DNA of 24,091 bases, from the NCBI GenBank assembly GCA_019649035.1, contig BMAT01001126.1:62773-86863 (forward strand), read 5' to 3'. The notes below the pieces were generated by a model. The model did no database searches. It was not told where the DNA came from and worked only from the letters and a program-made list of their open reading frames with translations. The DNA is from Elysia marginata (lineage: Eukaryota > Mollusca > Gastropoda > Plakobranchidae). The translations under genes and the position numbers were made by a program. Shown here one piece after another: positions 13,501-17,470 of this stretch. The first letter of the stretch is position 1. Every line of letters begins with the position of its first letter.

Positions 13501-16301
13501 GAAGGCAATTGTCTGGGACTAAAGATTTGCTAGTGAAGCCACAGATCATAAAAAATAAAAACAAAATACAACAGTTAAAAGAAAAATTCCTCTTCCCCTT
13601 GAGCATAAAACAAACTCTTTATTGAGGATAAAAGGACCCCCACCCTTCCCTGCACATGTCAATTACCTGGATCATAGAGATTGTCGCTAGTGAAGACATT
13701 CTTTACTGTCATGTTTGCACACAACCTGATAGACTTTATGTAATGAAATCTGCGATTCAGATACATCGAGAGAGTGTGTTGCAAGTCTAGGCAAAGCACA
13801 GTCCATCGAGTTACCATTGGTGCGGGCCCACTCTGGTCTGATGATAAAACAAAAATGAAAAAATTTTAAAAGGGGAACCAACTTTTTGAATGGCAAATGG
13901 TCACTTGCGAAAATTTCTGAAAGATTTTAAAAGCGCAAAAATCATGCTAGCTTAATTCACACACCCCACCCCTCACTCCAAAAAAGGTGTTTTTCATCCT
14001 ACATTTTCTAATTAAAGTGATTACATGCTGTACAAAATGTTAAGACAAACATTAAATCAACAAATGAGCATAAACCGATTGCACTTTTGCCATATTAAAA
14101 AAAATACTTTAAAAATGCTTTGTTTACATCAACTAATTTCAGCTACTGACAATTTTTTTTTCTTCTGAAAACTGGGATATCAGACATAATATAAAAAAAA
14201 AAGAAGAGGTAAATACACATTTCTTCAAAAAGTACATTAAAAATCTGGCTTCCTGATTCACGATTAAATAATAGTAAACATCTGACAATCCAAATCATAA
14301 TGAAACAATAATAAACATATGACAATATGAATTATAATTTAAAATGAAGATCTTATTGGTTTCAAACAAATTTGTTACCTCTCAAAGCCTCTGCTGCATA
14401 TGATGGTGTATAACCAGGGGATGGACTGCACACAAATGGAAACTGTAGCCATGTTGATGTTGATTTGAAGGATTTGAAAAGGTTGGAGAATGAGACTCGA
14501 ATGATGAGATTGTCAGTCGTAGCCACGTCTAGATGCACCACAAAGTGCTTGCTTGGAGTTGGCTTGAACAGCAAATAAAAATATCGTCCAGTAAGGCCCA
14601 GGGATTGGCTGTTTGTCTTTGGCAATAAGATGTAGTTTCCTGCTGGTACACAGCCATTTATCTTGTAAACCGTACCCTTCACACTTTTGTCCTTGAGAGG
14701 AAAGACAGAGGCATTAATAAGAGCAAGAGTATATTTTTAAAATCATGTTAAGTAATGAAACAAAACTGTAAACCATTTTTGATATTAATGTGGTGGGTTT
14801 TAATATTTATTTAACATATAAATGTAGAGTTTTTCAGCCTTTATTCTCAAAAGTGAAAGATGGTTACTTTACAAACAAATTAAAAACCAGTATACTGAAT
14901 CTTAGGAGAGGATATTTCTTGATTGAATCAGTACAAAAAAGTTGCTGATATTATATGATTTCACCACAATTTTGATTTTCCATTTTTAAAATTTTATTTT
15001 ATAGTAGGACTCAACATACCATGTGAGATGACACATCTCCTTCTCTAGTTGCTTTCTTCCATGATGGCAAATTGAAGTATTTGAAAACGTTGACAAAAGG
15101 GCTCTGCCAGACTGAGGAAGGTTTTGAAAATCATTCTAAGTGCATCAAGAACTGAAACTACCAGAGGTATGATTGATATATCTTCTAAAAATTGTATATA
15201 TGAGCCTTTACAAAGTACATAATGTAGGCCTACTAGTTTAATAGTTTTACATAACAATTAGTAAGATAAATTGGAACCAAAATGCATTATGGTTGGAATG
15301 TTGATTCAGATGAATACAAAAGGTGGGTTGCCAATTCGATAGGTCTTGCTGCTTTATAAGAACCTGATATGGTCCAGGATATAACAGGATGCACGTCTAT
15401 CTTATATCAATAGCTGTGCCAAGACTTATACGTACAGCAACGCTTCATCTACGAAGAAATAGCCCAGACCAATAATTTTTATTGGGGTGGTGAAGGACTG
15501 AAGAAGCCACTTGGAGCAGGCTAAGGAACTCCTATAGATCACAATAGGCTGCTTAGGCCTAGGACCTACTGAGTATGAAATTATTCTATTCTATTCTTGC
15601 AGGTTAATTTGTCGCAAACTTGTCTAGTGTGTTAATTTCATCATTTCACTTTTAGAACTACACGCAGTCTTGTAAACGTCTTCTTCATTTCAGGTCAAAG
15701 TAATTTTGGAAAAAACACAAGAGCATGAGAGAGATTGGAATAACAAATAATTCAAATTAAATTAATAATGAAGCTTTATTTCTACCCTTTGTTGTTTAGA
15801 ATTTAACAAATGGCTGGTATACAGTAAATTGTCTTTCTTGGAATGGGCCTACTGAGTCCTATCATGTTTTTCATAAATATGCGTTTCTATTGTTTGTGTA
15901 TTTTTTTGTTTCCATTGTCTTGTGTTGTGTTATCCTGATACAACATGTCAACTCAATACCCCCCCCCCAAAACTAGATCTAGATCGTCTTATTTACTTAT
16001 AATATGACATTTGGTGTTATTATAGAGTAAATAGACCTAGATCTAGATCTACATCTAGAAATCTAGATTTTAGAGTTACAATGTGCCATATTATGTTTAG
16101 AAATCTCACTATAGTCTAATGTTGTGGGATTAGGTAGGAGGAAAATGTAGATATAAAATAAATCTATGTATATCTATCTAATCACTATACAGCATAACAA
16201 GATAGGCTTGTTTTGTCTTATAGAATCTAGAGACTAGATGAGTAGATCTAGACATAGATACATCTAGATCCTAGACATGCAAGCTACTTACGATTGTCCA
16301 T
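229..16301 (-). CDS. WDR90: WDR90/POC16 orthologue, 5' part of gene (19 coding exons, continues beyond the left edge)
   Basis: Coding join on the minus strand, listed 5' to 3': 16301-16292, 15111-15020, 14691-14379, 13837-13667, 13429-13306, 12839-12763, 12474-12350, 11667-11509, 10231-10181, 9877-9809, 9176-9066, 7769-7624, 6865-6808, 5312-5194, 4187-4026, 2875-2742, 1742-1626, 1079-1009, 393-229. The total is 2274 nt or 758 codons, open throughout, with every intron GT-AG and every phase consistent. Residues 5-230 form a CFAP20-like (DUF667) domain with WQSPFVNVF, LTGRYFYLLFKP, SKHFVVHLDV and WLQFPFV, as in vertebrate WDR90. Residues 238-370 are a polar linker. From about residue 375 come the IVGFGG motif and WD40 blades ending VRVWKF, VVIWN, IRIWRI, LRLWPL and IRVWDL. 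Known for the family: it localises to the centriole microtubule wall and inner scaffold, and is needed for centriole integrity and cilia; the CFAP20-like part contacts microtubules. The remaining WD40 blades and the stop lie outside the window. The orthology rests on remembered family sequence, not on a search. Confidence 0.95.
548..592. repeat. Short 20-nt imperfect tandem repeat in intron 18
   Basis: Two adjacent 20-nt units differ at two positions (CAACCATGCTAACATGGCAA and CAATCATGTTAACATGGCAA). Partial further copies lie on each side. It lies in the 615-nt intron 18 and is otherwise unremarkable. Confidence 0.7.
820..965 (-). mobile_element. tRNA-derived SINE remnant in intron 18
   Basis: The minus strand at about 965-895 reads like a degraded tRNA. 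A box-A-like TGGCTCAGTAGTTTACGC forms a GCGT/ACGC D-arm, followed by GGTTGGGGCTTTGATTCTC as a box-B-like T-arm with a 7-8 bp stem against CAACC. A true tRNA is unlikely because no acceptor stem forms and the box-B region is altered. The body and tail are not clearly delimited; the low-coordinate edge is approximate. Confidence 0.6.
1009..1079 (-). CDS. WDR90: WDR90 exon 18 (residues 680-703): WD40 strand
   Basis: The acceptor is CTTGCTCTAG and the donor is ACG|GTAAGT. It encodes HEGPVTASRLSGDGLKILAG, then TST. This matches vertebrate HEGPVSSVCVSPDGLRVLSATSSG. The first two bases complete the Ala codon from exon 17. Confidence 0.95.
1080..1625. other. Intron 17: AT-rich, no further feature
   Basis: 546 nt of AT-rich sequence with several A and T runs between exons 17 and 18. 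I see no ORF with similarity, no repeat with a clear border and no structured RNA. Confidence 0.8.
1626..1742 (-). CDS. WDR90: WDR90 exon 17 (residues 641-680): WD40 blade
   Basis: The acceptor is GACCAG and the donor is AAGCAG|GTCAGT. It encodes SISINSMHLNETFCVTGSDD, then GYLRLWPLDFAYVYLEA. This matches vertebrate GSEDGFLRLWPLDFSSVLLEA almost exactly. Confidence 0.97.
2600..2710 (+). repeat. Fragment of dispersed AAGTCAACTCTT repeat in intron 16
   Basis: The segment containing AAAGTCAACTCTTTGTTATT and then GTTTTAGTTCCGC resembles 23720-23775 (AAGGTCAACTCTTGCTTAGT then TTTTTCGGTCCC) in the same orientation. This suggests another decayed copy of the family seen at 7128 and 23651. It ends about 30 nt from the exon 16 donor. 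Confidence 0.45.
2742..2875 (-). CDS. WDR90: WDR90 exon 16 (residues 596-641): WD40 blade and charged loop
   Basis: The acceptor is TCTTTTGCCAG; the donor is a weak ACTCAG|GTGGCA. It encodes FYACSKSGFIFEVDYSKLN, then HHVRRLLPIKNKSGKG, matching vertebrate LFVCSRSGHILEIDC and VRHARRLLP. If the weak donor is missed, the frame stays open for 16 more codons before a stop. Splicing to exon 17 gives EDSGGSISIN, as expected. Confidence 0.95.
3380..3550 (-). mobile_element. tRNA-derived SINE in intron 15
   Basis: On the minus strand TTGGTCTAGTGGTAGACAC (box-A/D-arm) is followed by GGACTGAGAGGTCAGGGG and the box-B TTTGAGTCC. The T-arm stem CAGGG/TCCTG pairs. About 30 nt further comes TTGAGAAAGGCTATTTACAC then TTCGCCTCATTCA, close to the TTGGGCAAGGCACTTTACCC...GCCTCA body shared by many metazoan SINEs. 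Head plus body make a SINE much more likely than a tRNA gene. The 3' end is uncertain. Confidence 0.75.
3895..3940. repeat. Perfect tandem duplication of a 23-nt hairpin unit
   Basis: AATGAAAACATTCATGTTTTGAA-type unit (23 nt) occurs twice in a row without mismatch in intron 15. Each unit contains AAAACAT-TC-ATGTTTT, an inverted repeat with 7-bp arms. Perfect identity suggests a recent replication-slippage duplication. Confidence 0.9.
4026..4187 (-). CDS. WDR90: WDR90 exon 15 (residues 542-596): WD40 blade
   Basis: The acceptor is CCAACTGGAACAG and there is a perfect GTAAGT donor. It encodes MASCGQDNIRIWRIKEGSLR, then SAPVALGEYTSMEFTDICFE. This matches vertebrate MASCGQGSVRLWRLRGGELR followed by the LGEHHALQFTDLAF segment. 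It is followed by an acidic turn (HVDAEPESRL). Confidence 0.97.
4188..5193 (-). other. Intron 14, with G-rich clusters near the exon 15 acceptor
   Basis: The 1006-nt intron is AT-rich overall. On the transcribed RNA strand it has two G-run clusters at 4336-4323 (GGGGAGGGATGGGG) and 4287-4275 (GGGAGGGTGGGGG), about 90-150 nt upstream of the acceptor. A further C-rich patch on the plus strand lies at 4672-4685. No repeat borders or coding similarity are seen. Confidence 0.6.
5194..5312 (-). CDS. WDR90: WDR90 exon 14 (residues 503-542): WD40 blade
   Basis: The acceptor is CGCTTCTCCCAG and the donor is ACCAG|GTTGTT, a weak donor. It encodes MVVIWNTSRVA, then TLVAKAHTDVDITRIVIAP, then FDDTR. This matches vertebrate VVLAKAHTDFDV and FDETR. 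It ends in phase 2, completed by exon 15 to give Arg. Confidence 0.96.
5520..5650 (-). repeat. Dispersed repeat family, copy 1 (intron 13)
   Basis: The minus strand reads GTGAATGAGTCG, then CTGCTTTGAACAAGACATTT, then GGTTCCAAAC. This parallels 7317-7455 and 18408-18560 on the plus strand. The shared landmarks and order indicate one repeat family. A CAATGGGAGTAG motif about 200 nt upstream on this strand may be its terminal repeat, as in the 7128 copy; that is uncertain. Confidence 0.6.
5940..6310 (+). repeat. Diverged direct repeat and possible SINE body in intron 13
   Basis: CCTGATCTTCACCTATCAAA near 5956 and CCTAATCTTCACAAATCAAA near 6268 share flanking GTGTGCAGT/GTGCTAT and a following GATxxTGGC/GATGGCAAT context. 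In between, TTGTGTCCTAGGACAAACTT...CATTGCC at about 6062-6092 resembles the conserved body of metazoan SINEs. The element borders cannot be set by eye. Confidence 0.35.
6311..6807. other. Intron 13, exon 13-proximal part
   Basis: AT-rich sequence without recognised repeat, structured RNA or coding similarity between the diverged direct repeat and exon 13. Confidence 0.6.
6808..6865 (-). CDS. WDR90: WDR90 exon 13 (residues 483-502): WD40 strand
   Basis: Only 58 nt, with acceptor GGATCCAG and donor AAT|GTGAGT. It encodes SFSSKGTVLCGVGKDGQGKN, matching the vertebrate SFSDSGALLCGVGKD segment. The first base completes the split Ser codon from exon 12. The exon is short and its acceptor tract is AT-rich, but similarity and phase support it. 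Confidence 0.93.
7128..7551 (+). mobile_element. Likely MITE (Tc1/mariner or pogo type), intron 12
   Basis: The left end TA-CAATGGGATCCACTT and a right end whose complement reads CAGTGGGAATTAGTTGG could be diverged terminal inverted repeats of a 424-nt element. The left 110 nt align with 23651-23775. The interior at 7317-7455 (GTGAATGAGTCAG, TGTTTTGAACAAGACACTTC, CTAAACTTCCAAACATAAC) matches the copies at 5520 and 18408. There is no coding capacity. The family is inferred from TA-CAGTGGAA-type ends; the right border is the weakest part. Confidence 0.45.
7624..7769 (-). CDS. WDR90: WDR90 exon 12 (residues 435-483): WD40 blade
   Basis: The acceptor is TCACCAG and the donor is GTGAG|GTGAGG. It encodes VSCLSLTSNGSLLASGQTG, TVRVWKFSSGECLA and HVHSLACV. 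The VRVW plus GECL pattern is a WD40 blade end. It joins GHTDK of exon 11 directly, giving GHTDKVSCLSL. The polypyrimidine tract is interrupted, so the acceptor is weaker than most in this gene. Confidence 0.95.
7770..9065 (-). other. Intron 11 (1.3 kb)
   Basis: AT-rich, with a 12-nt palindrome GATGACGTCATC (8181-8192, a perfect CRE/ATF site) and, on the minus strand, CAAGATGGTGGC (8367-8356, YY1-like). No coding sequence or clear transposon ends are seen. A candidate intronic regulatory element, on sequence motifs only. Confidence 0.45.
9066..9176 (-). CDS. WDR90: WDR90 exon 11 (residues 398-434): first propeller blade
   Basis: The acceptor is TGATACTAG and the donor is AAG|GTTGGT. It encodes ALWSSDGSSVVYPCHAVVVV, then LATGQQRFFIGHTDK, nearly identical to vertebrate ALWTPDGAAVVYPCHAVIVV and GEQRFFLGHTDK. 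The GHTDK end is the usual WD40 GH position. Confidence 0.97.
9177..9808. other. Intron 10: nothing recognised
   Basis: 632 nt of AT-rich sequence. I see no repeat borders, coding similarity or RNA gene. Confidence 0.75.
9809..9877 (-). CDS. WDR90: WDR90 exon 10 (residues 375-397): pre-propeller motif
   Basis: The acceptor is TTAATAACAG and there is a perfect GTAAGT donor. It encodes SLEPDPVMKLKKIVGFGG, then ATYQD. The DPVxxLKxxIGFGG motif precedes the first propeller blade in vertebrate WDR90 and resembles the start of the EML-family tandem propeller. Confidence 0.94.
9878..10180. other. Intron 9: nothing recognised
   Basis: 303 nt of AT-rich sequence between exons 9 and 10, with no element or structured RNA apparent. 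Confidence 0.75.
10181..10231 (-). CDS. WDR90: WDR90 exon 9 (residues 358-374): short linker exon with NAGNAG acceptor
   Basis: This 51-nt exon encodes QKPKKEMFSEDVSRPYK, with donor AAG|GTAAAC. The acceptor is a tandem CAGCAG: splicing at the first AG gives the 51-nt form with a leading Gln, and splicing at the second gives a 48-nt form starting Lys. Both keep frame, and the exon is phase 0 at both ends. The conserved propeller start follows immediately in exon 10. Confidence 0.82.
10509..10540. repeat. (TA)n(CA)n microsatellite
   Basis: About 22 nt of TA dinucleotides followed by CACACACA, directly left of the Tc1/mariner remnant. A TA-rich site is the usual target of that superfamily. Confidence 0.9.
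10549..11391 (-). mobile_element. Decayed Tc1/mariner-superfamily element in intron 8
   Basis: The left end GTGGCCCAAAAGAAAGTCCT (from 10549) and the right end TTGGGGACGG...GGCCAC (11368-11391) are imperfect inverted repeats of about 23 nt. The element is 843 nt, shorter than the 1.2-1.7 kb usual for autonomous members, so an N-terminal part is missing. Its transposase remnant is on the minus strand. Target-site TA copies are not clear because the left flank is a TA/CA microsatellite. It sits antisense to nothing: element and host gene share the minus orientation. Confidence 0.8.
10695..11177 (-). pseudogene. Transposase remnant, Tc1/mariner superfamily (C-terminal catalytic part)
   Basis: From ATG at 11177 the frame reads MKVNSENYISLL, a TAA stop (11141-11139), then KETLPSCHKNYPEGDGILQQ, then NGFTLHTSCETQQFLIDQG. 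It continues DDWPPESSDFNLMDYATWDS, LAEKAYMGRS, then WRKRVRDVVQLEVG to a stop at 10695. The WPPxSxDxNxxDYxxW block with the third catalytic Asp (SSDFN) is diagnostic of the superfamily. The second catalytic Asp position (usual QQDG) is Asn here. The DNA-binding domain and first catalytic Asp are absent. It cannot be active. Confidence 0.85.
11509..11667 (-). CDS. WDR90: WDR90 exon 8 (residues 305-357): linker
   Basis: The acceptor is TGTATCTGTTTCAG and the donor is ATGAAG|GTATAA. The 53 codons read GPKYDNVTKELPHMSSDYSS, later KERLASGKEKLMK. The segment is charged, has no recognised domain, and may form a short C-terminal helix. The phase is 0 at both ends, so it could be skipped without a frameshift. 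Intron 8 below it carries the Tc1/mariner remnant. Confidence 0.85.
11958..12187. mobile_element. piggyBac-type MITE in intron 7
   Basis: TTAA (11958-11961), then CCCCTTCACTGCCA at the left end; at the right end TGGCAGTGAAGGGA then TTAA (12184-12187). The 14-nt inverted repeats differ only at the terminal base. TTAA duplication with C-rich ends is the hallmark of piggyBac elements. At 222 nt and without coding potential it is a nonautonomous derivative. Near-identical ends suggest moderate age. Confidence 0.85.
12350..12474 (-). CDS. WDR90: WDR90 exon 7 (residues 263-304): linker
   Basis: The acceptor is CTGCTTTTAG and the donor is AAGCAG|GTCAGT. The frame is open and polar: SSENDESTIPPRRILPR, then SMINKITAPKQ. 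It lies in the non-conserved linker between the CFAP20-like domain and the propeller, so the call rests on splice sites and phase rather than similarity. It ends on a codon boundary. Confidence 0.85.
12763..12839 (-). CDS. WDR90: WDR90 exon 6 (residues 237-263): start of linker
   Basis: The acceptor is TTCTCTCTCAG and the donor is AAAGCAG|GTGCGT. It encodes FPSDSTKKPFDSMQVCSPKS, polar sequence. Only the first few residues (FPS) match the vertebrate protein. It is included because the splice sites are good and the phase (1 + 75 + 1 nt) fits both neighbours. Confidence 0.88.
12840..13305. other. Intron 5: nothing recognised
   Basis: 466 nt, AT-rich. A short inverted repeat (CACTCCTGTAATGGAGTG, 13169-13186) can form a 6-bp hairpin. 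No transposon ends or coding similarity. Confidence 0.7.
13306..13429 (-). CDS. WDR90: WDR90 exon 5 (residues 196-237): end of N-terminal module
   Basis: The acceptor is ACGTTTTTTAG and the donor is ATAAG|GTATCT. It encodes ICPLPRDMSYPVGKGELWHD, then CYEWIR, matching the vertebrate PMPREMAFPVPKGESWHDRYIHVR segment that closes the N-terminal module. The exon is 124 nt and ends in phase 2; the last codon is completed by exon 6 to give Arg-Phe-Pro. Confidence 0.95.
13667..13837 (-). CDS. WDR90: WDR90 exon 4 (residues 139-196): end of CFAP20-like fold
   Basis: The acceptor is TTTATCATCAG and the donor is CCAG|GTAATT. The spliced frame reads RWTVLCLDLQHTLSMYLNR, then HYIKSIRLCANMTVKNVFTSD, matching vertebrate RWTCLQLDLQDVLLVYLNR and KSIRLCASLLVRNLYTSD. 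Both the preceding and following split codons are satisfied, giving AspGln at the 5' side and Gly at the 3' side. Confidence 0.96.
13838..14378. other. Intron 3, with a 37-nt diverged tandem duplication
   Basis: Units 14266-14302 and 14303-14339 align over 37 nt with roughly three quarters identity, sharing TAAACAT-TGACAAT landmarks. The rest of the 541-nt intron is AT-rich and unremarkable. Confidence 0.65.
14379..14691 (-). CDS. WDR90: WDR90 exon 3 (residues 35-139): core of CFAP20-like domain
   Basis: This is the longest exon. The acceptor is TTTCCTCTCAAG and the donor is GAGAG|GTAACA. It encodes GTVYKINGCVPAGNYILLPK, SQSLGLTGRYFYLLFKPTP, SKHFVVHLDVATTDN, IIRVSFSNLFK and STSTWLQFPFV, nearly residue-for-residue the core of the CFAP20-like domain known from WDR90 and related to ciliary CFAP20. 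It is the strongest single piece of evidence for the gene name. The tail (SPSPGYTPSYAAEALR) is a variable loop. Confidence 0.97.
14692..15019. other. Intron 2: nothing recognised
   Basis: 328 nt of AT-rich sequence with no repeat border or structured RNA evident. Confidence 0.75.
15020..15111 (-). CDS. WDR90: WDR90 exon 2 (residues 4-34): start of CFAP20-like domain
   Basis: The acceptor is CCTTCCTCAG and the donor is ATG|GTATGT. It encodes WQSPFVNVFKYF, then NLPSWKKATREGD, a close match to the first strand and helix of the CFAP20-like domain in vertebrate WDR90 (WQHPFLNVFRHF, then a KxGDV segment). The 92 nt are two bases completing codon 4 plus 30 full codons. Confidence 0.95.
15300..15600 (+). 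mobile_element. Probable 3' end of a non-LTR retroelement (LINE or SINE tail) in intron 1
   Basis: A higher-complexity block containing GGTGGTGAAGGACTGAAGAA and GCAGGCTAAGGAACTCCTAT ends in ATTATTCTATTCTATTCTT, a short simple-repeat tail like those at the 3' ends of several LINE clades and their SINEs. No RT motif is present. The start is a guess from the change in base composition. Confidence 0.4.
15959..15969 (+). repeat. Poly-C run
   Basis: About ten consecutive C on the plus strand in intron 1, followed by CTAGATCTAGATC. Homopolymer length is prone to sequencing error. Confidence 0.9.
15974..16280. repeat. CTAGAT/AGATCT palindromic cluster in intron 1
   Basis: Many overlapping AGATCTAGATCT/CTAGAT copies, for example at 15975-15985, 16030-16066 and 16205-16275, with interspersed ATCTATCTA. 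The motif is its own reverse complement, so strands are equivalent. Smaller clusters recur at 17568-17595, 17677-17690 and 19428-19438. The block ends about 10 nt before the exon 1 donor. In my impression such motifs are common in gastropod genomes. Confidence 0.75.
16292..16301 (-). CDS. WDR90: WDR90 exon 1 (10-nt coding part, residues 1-4)
   Basis: Reads ATGGACAATC followed by a perfect GTAAGT donor. The last C joins TC of exon 2 to give Leu, so the protein starts MDNLWQSPF, which lines up with the M-x-x-V/L-W-Q-H-P-F start of vertebrate WDR90. I chose this start because the phase fits exactly and no other upstream ATG in frame precedes WQSPF. The rest of this exon upstream is 5' UTR of uncertain length. 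Confidence 0.85.
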
Positions 16302-16510
16302 CTTTTATGAAGAGTTTATTTGCCTTAAATTGTAAGATTTGAAAGCAACAAGGTTCAAAACTTGATCTTTGGAACACTTTAATTTTTTGGTGATACAGTC
16401 TAAAAGCTTTCATTGATTTGCAGATGCATAGGTTCAGACTTGTCAAACTTCGCGTTTGCCGCCATCTTGTTGCGTCCTAACATTGGTAACATAAACTTCC
16501 GCCTTTGCAG
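16302..16510 (-). promoter_or_regulatory. WDR90 5' UTR and likely core promoter (ETS-like and YY1-like sites)
   Basis: On the minus strand GGCGGAAGT (16503-16495) fits an ETS-family site. About 30 nt downstream AAGATGGCGGC (16467-16457) fits the YY1 consensus, which often sits just after the start site in TATA-less animal promoters and there orients transcription. No TATA box is seen. The position, about 160 nt upstream of the MDNLW start codon, suits a transcription start near 16470-16490. The sites are seen in sequence; promoter function is inferred. Confidence 0.55.
16400..16465 (-). other. Upstream ORF in WDR90 leader (21 codons)
   Basis: The ATG inside the YY1-like element opens a frame reading MAANAKFDKSEPMHLQINES, then Phe, and a TAG stop. 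It ends about 100 nt before the main start. If transcription begins upstream of 16465 this would be a uORF in good context (AAGATGG), and could lower translation of the main frame. There is no evidence for a conserved peptide. Confidence 0.4.
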
Positions 16511-16619
16511 TCATGCGGTGTATGCCGAATCGAAAACCCAAATTATTGTTTCCCAGTTTTGCACTTCTTCATCGCCCTTAAACTACCCCTTAGTTTTCTT
16601 GTATTTTTCTTTCATCTGA

Positions 16620-16790
16620 TATTATATCTCAAGACTTTTTTGTTTCCATCTTTTCCTTCTTTTTAATTCTTTTTTGTTTGTTCTTTTATGTTCCTTGCGT
16701 TTCCTATTTCTTCTTCTTTCCCCTCTTCTCGCCCCCATTTTCTTTTTCTCTTCATCCTCTTTTACCTCTTCAAGAGAGCTACAAAATTAG
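16620..16790 (+). repeat. Pyrimidine-rich tract
   Basis: About 170 nt of mostly T and C on the plus strand (TTTTCCTTCTTTTTAATTC, TTTCTTCTTCTTTCCCC, TTTTCTTTTTCTCTTCATCC). The open frame over it is low-complexity Phe/Ser/Leu and not a gene. Confidence 0.8.
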
Positions 16791-16956
16791 TCAGCCGGCC
16801 TTTAGAATTAATTTTAGAAGGGATACTACAACTAGTACAAGTCATGTAGGCCCTCAATTTGCCCTTTGTCTGACTATTGTCCAGCAAAGCGATTTATATG
16901 CAGAGAATGAAATTTTGAGAAATATTAAAATAACTTAATGTAACTTCGGGTCATTT

Positions 16957-17055
16957 TTCAGACTAATACCGGTTCTAATAGACTAGATAGTCGAACAAAG
17001 TCAAACGTTTGCATCTTTTTCATTATAAAAATTGAAAACTTGGTACAATATCTAT
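16957..17055 (+). repeat. Direct repeat, left copy
   Basis: TTTCAGACTAATA, then TAGACTAGATAG, GAACAAAGTCAAACGTTTG, CATTATAAAAATTGAAAAC. This is paralleled in the same order and strand at about 20013-20108. The similarity starts abruptly at TTCAGACTAATA in both copies and fades to the right. Confidence 0.6.
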
Positions 17056-17269
17056 CTCTGAAAAGGTTGCATCTCGCCACAGCCTTCTGTGCATCTCGCT
17101 CATAATACGTCGGTTTGATATAGTAGAAAGTCTGATTCAAAATACAGACATTGGCCCCGTAGTTTGTGGCCTAGCCCAGGCCTAAGCCAAGGGGCTCTAA
17201 CCAGAGATAATTCAAGTATTTTTTTAAATTTAATTTTATTTTTTATTTACTTAAACTATCTCTGCCCTA

Positions 17270-17470
17270 ACCTCTATAAAAAGTAGAAAGTTAAGAAGTA
17301 CGTTGGTGAAGACCTCTTGCCAACGTGAGAGGTACTTAGGTCATCCATTGGAGATTTACTGCGGCCTTCTTCAAAATGTCAATAAACTCAGCTCGAAGTT
17401 GAACAACTTCTCTCTCCTGCATTCGTGTCAGTACTGATACTGTTAGACCCCATCAATCAACCGCGGTGAG
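17270..17470 (+). promoter_or_regulatory. Promoter-like or LTR-like patch (unresolved)
   Basis: A TATAAAAAG box (17276-17284) is followed about 100 nt later by AATAAA (17382-17387) and by a strong donor-like GCG|GTGAGTAC at 17465-17472. GAAGTTG-AA-CAACTTC (17395-17410) is a 7-bp hairpin. TATA plus AATAAA within 110 nt is the layout of a solo long terminal repeat; a first exon of an unseen plus-strand transcript is the other reading. No borders or coding sequence support either. Confidence 0.2.

Noticed and set aside
16678-16938. 86-codon plus-strand open frame near the promoter, as a divergent gene
   Set aside because: Half of it is low-complexity translation of the pyrimidine tract; no similarity recognised.
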